Assembly (NCBI GenBank): GCA_964637655.1
Contig: CAZWUZ010000244.1
Span: forward strand, 1-5,792
Source: CAZWUZ01 sp964637655 [NCBI: uncultured bacterium]
GTDB taxonomy: Bacteria; DAOPZR01
DNA: 5,792 nucleotides
Direction of reading: 5' to 3'
Made by a program: the position numbers and the translations under genes. A model generated the notes under the pieces. It worked only from the letters and a program-made list of their open reading frames with translations, had not been told where the DNA came from and searched no databases. Below, in pieces: positions 1 to 5,023 of this stretch. Position 1 is the first letter of the stretch. The number at the start of each line of letters is the position of its first letter.

Positions 1-492
1 GTGGGAGTAGTTCCCCAGTTGCCCGCCCCCTGCGGCGCCGATGGCGTCGCGCACTGCGGCCGCATGGCTCTCCGGGACGAAGACCGCGAACTTGACCATG
101 CGCCCTCCCCTCCCCTGCAGCGGACGCACGTCGCGCAGCCCCGCCTTCGCCGCGAGCACGTCGTTCATCCCGCCGGCCACCGCGTCGTAATTGGTGTGCA
201 TGACCACCAGCGCGATATCGTGCCGGATGAGGTCGCGCACCAGGTCGGGAATGCGCGTCCCCGCCGTGACGGTCTTCAGCGGCTGGTAGATGAGCGGGTG
301 ATGCGCGATGATCAGGTTGCAGCGGCGCTGCACCGCCAGCGTCACCGTCGCGCGGGTGACATCGAGCGCGACGAGGATGCCGCGCAGCGTCGCGCGCGGG
401 TCGCCCAGTTGCAGCCCGATGCGATCGTGTTCCAGCGCCAGGTCGGGCGGCGCGAGGGTGCGGCAGAGACGGACAGCATCAGCAATGCGCAT
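1..492 (-). CDS. NIF3-family dinuclear metal-binding protein (YqfO-type), C-terminus cut off by window edge
   Basis: This is the first 164 codons of a NIF3/YbgI/YqfO-family protein; the rest lies beyond position 1. The family forms hexameric toroids binding two metal ions per subunit; its reaction is unsettled, and GTP cyclohydrolase-like annotations are doubtful. Seen here: HDRIGLQLGD at residues 22-31, the metal-ligand pair H64-H65 in IIAHHPLIYQ, and the conserved MHTNYD at 98-103 with likely ligand D103. From about residue 131, KFAVFVPESHAAAVRDAIG and then GQLGNYSH match the extra domain of the longer YqfO-type members (about 370 residues), so roughly 200 residues should be missing. The second metal-binding histidine/glutamate pair would lie in that part. 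Start ATG at 492 is fixed by GGAGG at 499-503, 6 bases upstream. It follows the sigma gene by 59 bases without a clear promoter or terminator, so the two are probably co-transcribed. Confidence 0.92.
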   Translation of the reverse strand, partial: MRIADAVRLCRTLAPPDLALEHDRIGLQLGDPRATLRGILVALDVTRATVTLAVQRRCNLIIAHHPLIYQPLKTVTAGTRIPDLVRDLIRHDIALVVMHTNYDAVAGGMNDVLAAKAGLRDVRPLQGRGGRMVKFAVFVPESHAAAVRDAIGAAGGGQLGNYSH

Positions 493-551
493 GGGCTACC
501 TCCGGTACAGGGTGCGGACAGTGTAGCGGAAATCGCGGGAAAAGGGAAGTG

Positions 552-1172
552 TCAGGCGGCGGTCAGGCCCTGCAGCGCCGTGACCACGATGTCGCGCGCC
601 ACCGCCCGCTGCGCGAGGATGCGTTCCAGTTTCTGCCGCACCTTCATCAGGGTGTTGTCGATATGCTTGGGGGTGACGCCGAGTTCCGCCGCCATCCGCT
701 GGTAGGGTTTGCCGTCGAGGTAGGCGCAGAGCACGCGGTACTCGCGCGACGAGAGCCCGGCAGCGACCGCATCGCGCACATCGGCAATCGCCTCGTCAGT
801 GAGCAGCCGTGCGTCGGGAGTCAGGGCCGGGTCGGCGAGCGTCGCCACCCCCTCCTCGGTCAGCGGCGCCGCATCGCCGTTCTTCGCGCGCAGCGCGGCA
901 ATAATCTGCCGCCGCGTGCAGAGCGTGGCAAAGGTCGGAAAGGACGAATTGCGCGTGGCGTCGTAATGGCGGATGGCCTTGCAGAACCCGATGTTCCCCT
1001 CCTGCCGCAGGTCATCGATGTCGGTGGCAGTGAAGCGGTAGCGCTCCGCCACCCGGTGGATCAGTGACTGGTAGCGCCGGATAAGGTCGCGCTGCGCACA
1101 CAGATCCCCGGCCTGAGCGGAACTCACGAGATGGAGGTCTTCGCGCTTCTGCGGCGCTGCCGTGTCTGACAT
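552..1172 (-). CDS. SigH-like sigma-70 family RNA polymerase sigma factor
   Basis: A 206-residue two-domain sigma factor that would direct RNA polymerase to an alternative promoter class. Region 2 spans about residues 24-97: DDLRQEGNIGFCKAIRHYD (53-71) is the core-binding helix, and FATLCTRRQIIAALR (81-95) is the -10 recognition segment, close to the FAELCITRQIITAIK of Bacillus SigH as I recall it. Region 4 spans about 138-187: LSSREYRVLCAYLDGKPYQ leads into a helix-turn-helix (AAELGVTPKHIDNTL) followed by KVRQKLERIL. There is no region 1.1 or region 3, and length and layout suit SigH rather than a primary or ECF sigma. A C-terminal extension of about 19 residues follows region 4. The start ATG at 1172 has AAGGA 10 bases upstream, a slightly long spacing. 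A strong promoter lies ahead. No anti-sigma gene is visible in the window. The family is secure; the exact regulon cannot be told. Confidence 0.9.
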   Translation of the reverse strand: MSDTAAPQKREDLHLVSSAQAGDLCAQRDLIRRYQSLIHRVAERYRFTATDIDDLRQEGNIGFCKAIRHYDATRNSSFPTFATLCTRRQIIAALRAKNGDAAPLTEEGVATLADPALTPDARLLTDEAIADVRDAVAAGLSSREYRVLCAYLDGKPYQRMAAELGVTPKHIDNTLMKVRQKLERILAQRAVARDIVVTALQGLTAA

Positions 1173-1227
1173 CTGTCGTCTGTCCTTCTTCGCGTACGGT
1201 GTCTGTCCGCAACGATAAGTAAGAGTA

Positions 1228-1255
1228 ATTCTACCACAGAGTTGTAAGTTGTCAA
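1228..1255 (-). promoter_or_regulatory. Strong sigma-70 promoter for the sigma factor gene
   Basis: On the minus strand there is a perfect -35 box TTGACA (1255-1250), a 16-base spacer and a -10 box TAGAAT (1233-1228, one mismatch), preceded by TGG, an extended -10 element. Transcription should start near 1221, giving a 5' leader of about 50 bases before the ATG at 1172. A direct repeat ACAACTT/ACAACTC lies in the -35 and spacer region. This is the best housekeeping promoter in the window. Confidence 0.8.
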
Positions 1256-1275
1256 TGCCTTACTTCCTGTTTTAT

Positions 1276-1290
1276 TATAAATTATTTATA
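1276..1290. promoter_or_regulatory. AT-only inverted repeat upstream of the sigma promoter (UP-element or operator candidate)
   Basis: TATAAAT and ATTTATA flank a single central base, a perfect 7-1-7 inverted repeat, inside an AT-rich patch at about 1268-1292 that stands out in this GC-rich DNA. Relative to the predicted start it covers about -55 to -69, near where A/T-rich UP elements contact the polymerase alpha subunit. It could equally be a regulator site. Position and sequence are seen; function is inferred. Confidence 0.4.
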
Positions 1291-1301
1291 TCAAGCATGT
1301 T

Positions 1302-1337
1302 ATGAACAGCGCTCCGCGACCGTTCAAGGATGAACAG
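1302..1337. repeat. Short direct repeat ATGAACAG in the argJ-sigma intergenic region
   Basis: The 8-mer ATGAACAG occurs at 1302-1309 and 1330-1337, 28 bases apart start to start. The second copy overlaps a small hairpin (GTTCA, 4-base loop, TGAAC on the minus strand). No T-run follows the hairpin, so it does not look like a terminator for argJ, and I see no clear argJ terminator. It may be chance or a pair of regulator sites. Confidence 0.25.
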
Positions 1338-1354
1338 AGTTGATGCGGAACAAA

Positions 1355-2518
1355 TCAGGTATGGTAGGCGGAATTCACTTCCACATACTTATAGGAGAGG
1401 TCGCTGAACCAGACCGTGGTTGCCGCTTTTCCCCTTCCCAGGTCGATGCGGCATTCTATCTTCTTGCCCATAAACAAGTTAGACGGTGCTTTGTGCAGCG
1501 GCATGGCGTTTTTCACCAGTACGGTCCTGCCTACCGTGACAACCACCTTTTCCGCATCGAGCGGAATACCGCTGTAGCCGACCGCCGCCACAATGCGCCC
1601 CCAGTTGGGGTCGCCCCCGAAAAGTGCGCACTGCACCAGTTGCGACTGCGCGACGGCCTTGGCGATAACTTTGGCTTCCTTCTCCGTTCTGGCTCCCGCC
1701 ACGGTCAGTTCCATCATGCGCGTGGCCCCTTCGCCGTCACGCACCATCGCCCGGGCGAGCTTGCCGCATACCTGTTCCAGCGCCCGTGCAAAGGGGGCCA
1801 GCGCCGCGCCGCGCACGGGACGGTTGCCCGCCTTGCCGGAGGCCATGACAAACAGCGAATCGTTGGTCGAGGTGTCGCCGTCGACGACGATGGCGTTGAA
1901 GGTGCGGTCGGCCACCTGCCGCGTCAGACGCTGCAGTTCCGCCTTGCCGATATTCGCGTCGGTAAAAACATACGCGAGCATGGTCGCCATGTTCGGGTGG
2001 ATCATCCCCGCCCCCTTGGCGAACCCGTAGACCGTCACCTGTTTCCCGCCGAGGCGGCAGGTGGCGGACGCGCTCTTGGGGAAGGCGTCGGTGGTCATGA
2101 TGGCACGCGCCACCTCCGGCCCCTTGCGCGGCGAGAGTCCCGCCACCAGCGTGGCCATCTGTGCGCTGATCTTTGCCGCCGGCAGCAGGTGCCCGATGAC
2201 CCCGGTCGAGGACATCATCACCGCGCCGCGCCGCAGGCCGAGTTGCGCCGCGACCTGCGCGGTCAGCGCATCGACCGCGCGCAGCCCGGCCGCGCCGGTG
2301 CAGGCGTTGGCATTGCCGCTGTTGATGAGAATCGCGCTGGGATTGCCGCGCCGCACCGCCGCGCGGCCGCGGATGACCGGGGCGGCGGCGAAACGGTTGG
2401 TGGTGAAGACCGCGGCGGTGGTACAGCCGTCGGGTGCCGCCAGCAGCGCAACGTCATTGCCCTTGCGCTTGAGCCCCGCGCGCGCGGCGGCAAAAATAAA
2501 TCCTGGTACCGTAGTCAT
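1355..2518 (-). CDS. argJ: Bifunctional glutamate N-acetyltransferase / amino-acid N-acetyltransferase (ArgJ)
   Basis: ArgJ transfers the acetyl group from N-acetylornithine to glutamate (cyclic arginine pathway); some members also use acetyl-CoA. The 387-residue product is full length. Seen: NSGNANACTG (residues 66-75), the SSTGVIG oxyanion-hole segment (about 103-109), KGAGMIHPNMATM with the A178-T179 self-cleavage site whose Thr becomes the nucleophile and N-terminus of the beta chain, DGDTSTND, FGGDPNWGRI, and the typical end KYVEVNSAYHT. Sequence alone does not tell the mono- from the bifunctional form. I chose ATG 2518 because GGAG sits 7 bases upstream and MTTVPGFIFAAARAGLK matches the usual family start. 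An in-frame ATG at 2548 would add 10 residues (397 in all) and has a GAGGGG close before it, so it is not excluded. No other arg gene is in the window. The gene lies behind the rplM-rpsI terminator, and no convincing promoter is visible, so its transcription is unclear. Confidence 0.95.
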   Translation of the reverse strand: MTTVPGFIFAAARAGLKRKGNDVALLAAPDGCTTAAVFTTNRFAAAPVIRGRAAVRRGNPSAILINSGNANACTGAAGLRAVDALTAQVAAQLGLRRGAVMMSSTGVIGHLLPAAKISAQMATLVAGLSPRKGPEVARAIMTTDAFPKSASATCRLGGKQVTVYGFAKGAGMIHPNMATMLAYVFTDANIGKAELQRLTRQVADRTFNAIVVDGDTSTNDSLFVMASGKAGNRPVRGAALAPFARALEQVCGKLARAMVRDGEGATRMMELTVAGARTEKEAKVIAKAVAQSQLVQCALFGGDPNWGRIVAAVGYSGIPLDAEKVVVTVGRTVLVKNAMPLHKAPSNLFMGKKIECRIDLGRGKAATTVWFSDLSYKYVEVNSAYHT

Positions 2519-2525
2519 CTGGTTT

Positions 2526-2529
2526 CTCC
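2526..2529 (-). promoter_or_regulatory. argJ ribosome binding site supporting the inner start
   Basis: GGAG on the minus strand lies 7 bases before the ATG at 2518. It favours that start over the upstream ATG at 2548, whose purine run GAGGGGGA leaves only about 4 bases of spacing from its GAGG core. Confidence 0.55.
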
Positions 2530-2601
2530 GCAAATCGGTCACCCGCATTCCCCCTCAGGGAGCAGGACAGGCGCGGGTGGCTGAAGTGTTGCGCCGCCAT
2601 C

Positions 2602-2625
2602 GCGGTTCGCCCGCGGGCGAACCGC
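2602..2625. repeat. Perfect 24-bp palindrome between the rpsI terminator and argJ
   Basis: Arms GCGGTTCGCCCG and CGGGCGAACCGC meet with no unpaired centre, so all 24 bases are self-complementary. As RNA it would form a 10-bp stem with a CGCG loop. It begins 7 bases past the T-run of the rpsI terminator in the direction of transcription and ends 83 bases before the argJ start. It could be a second, backup hairpin, a binding site for a dimeric regulator of argJ, or a member of a dispersed palindromic repeat family. No second copy is seen in this window. Confidence 0.7.
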
Positions 2626-2632
2626 CGGTGCG

Positions 2633-2670
2633 AAAAAAAACGGGGAAGGCGGTGCTGCCGCCTTCCCCGT
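2633..2670 (-). terminator. Rho-independent terminator of the rplM-rpsI operon
   Basis: On the minus strand, ACGGGGAAGGCGG, the loop CAGCA and CCGCCTTCCCCGT form a perfect 13-bp GC-rich stem, running straight into eight T residues (2640-2633). The hairpin begins 14 bases after the rpsI stop codon. In the plus direction no T-run follows, so it works one way only. Confidence 0.95.
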
Positions 2671-2684
2671 CGCTGTCCGAACGG

Positions 2685-3077
2685 TTAGCGTTTCGAGTAC
2701 TGCGGCCGCTTGCGCGCCTTGAGCAGGCCGTACTTGCGGCGTTCCTTCTCGCGCGCGTCGCGCGTCAGGTAGCCCGCCTGCTTGAGCGCCTTGCGGTACT
2801 CCTTGTCGACCTTGAGCAGCGCGTTGGCGATGCCGTGGCGCAGCGCGCCCGCCTGCCCGGACAGGCCGCCGCCGCACAAGTTCGCCTTGACGTCGAATTT
2901 CTCCTTGGTGTTGGTCACCGCGAAGGGGGAGATGACCATCTCGCTGTACGCGGGACGGGGAAAATAGTCGAGCAGTTCACGGTTGTTGATCATCACCTTG
3001 CCCGTGCCCGCGCTCATCCGTACCCGGGCGATCGAGGTCTTCCGTTTGCCTACTGCCATAAACGTATCACGCGCCAT
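2685..3077 (-). CDS. rpsI: 30S ribosomal protein S9 (uS9)
   Basis: S9 is a small-subunit protein whose C-terminal tail reaches the P-site tRNA. The 130-residue product has the family landmarks: GKRKTSIARVRM near the start (10-21), GKVMINNRELLDYFPRP (26-42), the glycine-rich NLCGGGLSGQAGALRHGIANALL (66-88), LTRDAREKERRKYGLLKARK, and the invariant basic end KRPQYSKR. Length and ending are those of a complete, functional S9. The start ATG at 3077 is fixed by GGAGG at 3087-3091, 9 bases upstream. A second in-frame ATG at 3059 (MAVGKRKTS) lies closer to where many S9 proteins begin but has no ribosome binding site. It follows rplM by 15 bases, the conserved rplM-rpsI pair, and ends at a strong terminator. 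Confidence 0.98.
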   Translation of the reverse strand: MARDTFMAVGKRKTSIARVRMSAGTGKVMINNRELLDYFPRPAYSEMVISPFAVTNTKEKFDVKANLCGGGLSGQAGALRHGIANALLKVDKEYRKALKQAGYLTRDAREKERRKYGLLKARKRPQYSKR

Positions 3078-3092
3078 TGCCGGTATCCTCCG

Positions 3093-3521
3093 TTACTTGA
3101 CCGCCGCGGGCTTCTGCGCCGCGTGCTTGTGCTCGACCCCGCGATAGACGCGCAGCCGCTTCTTCAGGCGCGACGCGAGACGGTTTTTCGGGAGCATGCG
3201 CTCCACCGCCAGGCGCACCGCCAGTTCGGGTGTCTTCTGCATCACTTCCGTATATGTCCGCTCCTTGAAGCCGTGCGGGTACATCGAGTGCCACTGCAGT
3301 TTCTTCTGTTCGAGTTTGCGCCCCGTCAGTTTCACCTTCGCGCAGTTGATGACGACGACAAAGTCGCCGCAGTCGACCGCGGGATGGTACTCGGGCTTGT
3401 CCTTGCCCATGAGCGCGACCGCAACCTGCGTCGCGAGGCGTCCGAGCACCTTGCCGTCAGCGTCGAACAGCCGCGACGTGCGGGGCACCTTGTCCTTGGG
3501 AATGATGGCCGTCTTCTTCAT
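3093..3521 (-). CDS. rplM: 50S ribosomal protein L13 (uL13)
   Basis: L13 is an early-assembly large-subunit protein that binds 23S rRNA. The 142-residue product shows VLGRLATQVAVALMGKDKP (25-43), HPAVDCGDFVVVINCAKVKLTGRK (46-69), a MYPHGFKERTYTEVM stretch, AVERMLPKNRLASRL and the closing VYRGVEHKHAAQKP. The usual aromatic WY/WF near residue 17 is replaced here (RTSRLFDADGK), a mild divergence. Start ATG at 3521 has AAAGGAG (3529-3535) 7 bases upstream. It is the first gene of the rplM-rpsI operon, with a promoter about 75 bases ahead and a leader of about 67 bases that may fold. Confidence 0.98.
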   Translation of the reverse strand: MKKTAIIPKDKVPRTSRLFDADGKVLGRLATQVAVALMGKDKPEYHPAVDCGDFVVVINCAKVKLTGRKLEQKKLQWHSMYPHGFKERTYTEVMQKTPELAVRLAVERMLPKNRLASRLKKRLRVYRGVEHKHAAQKPAAVK

Positions 3522-3550
3522 CCTGCTTCTCCTTTAGCCGTTGCACACAC

Positions 3551-3570
3551 GCCATCCATGGCAGCATGGC
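3551..3570 (-). promoter_or_regulatory. Possible small folded element in the rplM leader
   Basis: In the leader RNA, two copies of GCCAT (3570-3566 and 3562-3558) could each pair with one ATGGC (3555-3551). The first pairing gives a 5-bp stem with a 10-base loop; the second is tighter and probably only 4 bp. Ribosomal protein operons are often controlled by such leaders, but this structure is weak and I do not recognise it as a known L13 leader. Confidence 0.25.
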
Positions 3571-3594
3571 GGGAACAAGCGATAACGGATATGG

Positions 3595-3624
3595 ATACTA
3601 CCTTAGCGACCGCCCGCTTGTCAA
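3595..3624 (-). promoter_or_regulatory. Promoter of the rplM-rpsI operon
   Basis: A perfect -35 box TTGACA (3624-3619), an 18-base spacer and a -10 box TAGTAT (3600-3595, four of six consensus bases) lie on the minus strand. Transcription should start near 3588. The -35 box begins 3 bases past the stop codon of the small peptide gene and lies inside a perfect inverted repeat. Confidence 0.65.
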
Positions 3625-3627
3625 GCG
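3615..3627. promoter_or_regulatory. Perfect inverted repeat covering the rplM -35 box (operator candidate)
   Basis: CGCTTG and CAAGCG flank one central base, a perfect 6-1-6 inverted repeat that contains the entire TTGACA box. A dimeric regulator bound here would block RNA polymerase. As RNA it would also form a tiny hairpin right after the peptide gene stop codon, but no T-run follows, so it is not a good terminator. Confidence 0.4.
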
Positions 3628-3852
3628 CTACGGAAGCTGGCGGGCAAACCGGCAGCCGAGGCAGACAGCGGAAACCACCAGCGAACCGGCACAGGCCAGA
3701 GCCATGGCCGCCGCCGCGTCAGGGGCTGTGCAGGAAATTGACAGCGAGCCGCCAATTTCCCCCTCGATGCCGGAACCGCCGGCGACACCGGACAGTTCCT
3801 TGCCGGCGAGTTCCCTGCTACCGTCGCCCTGCGGGTTATCATGGCTGGTCAT
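3628..3852 (-). CDS. Small secreted-peptide precursor with double-glycine leader (bacteriocin/RiPP-like)
   Basis: I do not recognise this 74-residue protein as a named family, but its N-terminal third is a textbook double-glycine leader: L15 (-12), E19 (-8), L20 (-7), V23 (-4), G25-G26 (-2, -1) in ELAGKELSGVAGG. Such leaders are cut after GG by the C39 peptidase domain of an ABC exporter. The predicted 48-residue mature part starts SGIEGEIGGSLSISCTAP, continues with an Ala-rich hydrophobic stretch (about 46-67, AAAAMALACAGSLVVSAVCLGC) and ends RFARQLP. It has four Cys (41, 54, 64, 67), six Ser and one Thr, compatible with disulfides or lanthionine-type changes. GxxxG-like spacing and a helical hydrophobic core recall class II bacteriocins. 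Support for a real gene: GGAGG exactly 8 bases before ATG, and its own promoter. No exporter, modifying enzyme or immunity gene is in the window. The alternative is a small membrane peptide with chance leader similarity. Confidence 0.7.
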   Translation of the reverse strand: MTSHDNPQGDGSRELAGKELSGVAGGSGIEGEIGGSLSISCTAPDAAAAMALACAGSLVVSAVCLGCRFARQLP

Positions 3853-3860
3853 CGTCCATT

Positions 3861-3865
3861 CCTCC
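3861..3865 (-). promoter_or_regulatory. Ribosome binding site of the small peptide gene
   Basis: GGAGG, within AGGAGGA, lies 8 bases before ATG 3852, the ideal spacing. A nearer ATG at 3859 is too close to the site and opens only a six-codon frame that stops at once. This decides the start and is strong evidence that the small frame is translated. Confidence 0.75.
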
Positions 3866-3887
3866 TGAACATCTGTCTGCTGCTGTC

Positions 3888-3916
3888 AGTGTAGCATGCC
3901 GGCGGCATTTTCTCAA
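3888..3916 (-). promoter_or_regulatory. Promoter of the small peptide gene, overlapping the hemW stop codon
   Basis: A -35 box TTGAGA (3916-3911, one mismatch), a 17-base spacer and a -10 box TACACT (3893-3888, four of six) with TGC just before it (extended -10) lie on the minus strand. The start would fall near 3881, giving a leader of about 29 bases. The -35 box contains the hemW TGA stop. The spacer holds the inverted repeat ATGCC-GCC-GGCAT, which could also form a small hairpin in the hemW transcript. Confidence 0.6.
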
Positions 3917-5019
3917 TCGAGCAGGTCGGCGATGATGGCCGCGTTCCAGCGCATGCCCGCAGCCGTAACCCACAACCGCGCCTCATCATAGGTGAGCGCG
4001 CCAGCCGCCTGCCAGCGCGCCACCGCCGCCGCCGCCTGCTGCACCGGGTCGATGCCGTGCTCGCGGCTGAACTGCGTGCGGTCGATGCCCGCGCTCAGGC
4101 GCAGCCCGAGCAGCAACGCCTCGCGCCGCCGCGTCGCCGCGTCGAGTTCCTCCTCATCCTCGCGCGCCTCGCCGTCGGTGGCCAGGTACGTGGCGAGGTC
4201 CTGCGTCCGCCGCCAGCGCCGCCCCTGCCAGGTGCTCACCGCCCCGGGCCCCGCCCCGAGGTAGTCGCCCCCCTGCCAGTAGTTGAGATTGTGGCGGCAG
4301 GGGTAGCCGGGGAGCGACCAGTTGCTCACCTCGTACTGCTCGTAGCCCGAGGCCGCCAGCCGCTCCTGCGCATGCTGCAGCATCAGCACCGTTTCGTCCT
4401 CCGACGGCAGTTGCACGCTTCCCTCATCCACCCGCCGCGCCAGCAGCGTTCCCTCCCCCAGCGTCAGGTCGTAGAGCGAAAGATGGGGCGGGCGGTAGCG
4501 CTCCGCCGCCGCCAGCGTCTCTTCCCACGAGGCGAGCGTCTGCCGCGGGATGCCGTAGATCAGGTCGAGGTTCCAGTTGTCCCAGTGCGCCGCCAGCGTG
4601 GCCAGCGCCGTGCGGACTTCTGCATCCGTGCCGCCGCGCCCGAGCGCCTCGCGCTCCGCCGCGCAGAGCGACTGGATGCCGACCGAGACGCGCGTGATGC
4701 CCAGTCCGCGCAGCAGGTCGAGTCGCTCCCGTGTCACGCTCTCCGGGCGCATCTCGACCGTCCATTCCGTCTCCGGCAGCACCTGCCAGGCCTGTGCCGC
4801 CCCCTGCACGAGGCGGATCAGTTCGCGGTCGTCGAGCAGGCCGGGATTGCCCCCGCCGATATAGATGCTGCTGATCTGATCCGGCTGCCAGCGGGTGATC
4901 TCGTGCTGCAACACATCGAGCACCCGCGCGCGCAGCGTCTCGGGGATGACCAGCGAGAAGAAATCGCAGTAGTCGCACTTCGTGCTGCAGAACGGGATGT
5001 GGATATAGGCGCCGGCCAT
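3913..5019 (-). CDS. hemW: Radical SAM heme chaperone HemW (HemN-like)
   Basis: HemW is a cytoplasmic radical-SAM protein that binds heme and passes it to target proteins; it is often mislabelled as oxygen-independent coproporphyrinogen oxidase. The 368-residue product has YIHIPFCSTKCDYCDFFS with C11, C15 and C18 for the 4Fe-4S cluster, followed by F rather than the fourth Cys of true HemN. Further on are IYIGGGNPGLL (52-62), RVSVGIQSL (110-118), LDLIYGIPRQT (151-161) and LSLYDLTL. RHNLNYWQGGDYLGAGPGA contains the HNxxYW motif (243-248) linked to heme binding. The C-terminal HemN_C-type winged-helix region runs from about 290. Odd points: GGGNPG replaces the usual GGGTPS, and V replaces H in the usual GPGAHS. 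ATG 5019 has no clear ribosome binding site. It follows the aldolase stop by 4 bases, so translation is probably coupled. Confidence 0.95.
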   Translation of the reverse strand: MAGAYIHIPFCSTKCDYCDFFSLVIPETLRARVLDVLQHEITRWQPDQISSIYIGGGNPGLLDDRELIRLVQGAAQAWQVLPETEWTVEMRPESVTRERLDLLRGLGITRVSVGIQSLCAAEREALGRGGTDAEVRTALATLAAHWDNWNLDLIYGIPRQTLASWEETLAAAERYRPPHLSLYDLTLGEGTLLARRVDEGSVQLPSEDETVLMLQHAQERLAASGYEQYEVSNWSLPGYPCRHNLNYWQGGDYLGAGPGAVSTWQGRRWRRTQDLATYLATDGEAREDEEELDAATRRREALLLGLRLSAGIDRTQFSREHGIDPVQQAAAAVARWQAAGALTYDEARLWVTAAGMRWNAAIIADLLD

Positions 5020-5023
5020 GGGG

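Noticed and set aside
1-705. A 234-codon open frame on the plus strand at the left edge.
   Set aside because: It is antisense to the NIF3 and sigma genes, which have clear family motifs and ribosome binding sites. Its own translation has no domain.
1322-1336. A hairpin GTTCA/TGAAC after argJ as a terminator.
   Set aside because: The stem is only 5 bp and no T-run follows on the minus strand, so it is not a credible intrinsic terminator.
3621-3842. A second minus-strand frame of 73 codons overlapping the peptide gene in another register.
   Set aside because: It lacks a ribosome binding site, and its Arg/Pro/Trp-rich product has no leader or core features. The frame starting at 3852 has the ideally spaced GGAGG.
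3566-3868. A 100-codon plus-strand frame opposite the peptide gene.
   Set aside because: No ribosome binding site or recognisable domain. The opposite strand has promoter, binding site and a leader motif.
2061-3935. A 624-codon open frame on the plus strand.
   Set aside because: It runs antisense to argJ, rpsI, rplM and the peptide gene, is Arg/Ala/Pro-rich with no recognisable domain, and exists because GC-rich coding DNA has few stop codons on the opposite strand.
4014-4160. Runs of GCC/CGC triplets that look like short repeats.
   Set aside because: They are codons for Ala- and Arg-rich helices in hemW on the minus strand and follow the coding frame; they are not a separate repeat element.
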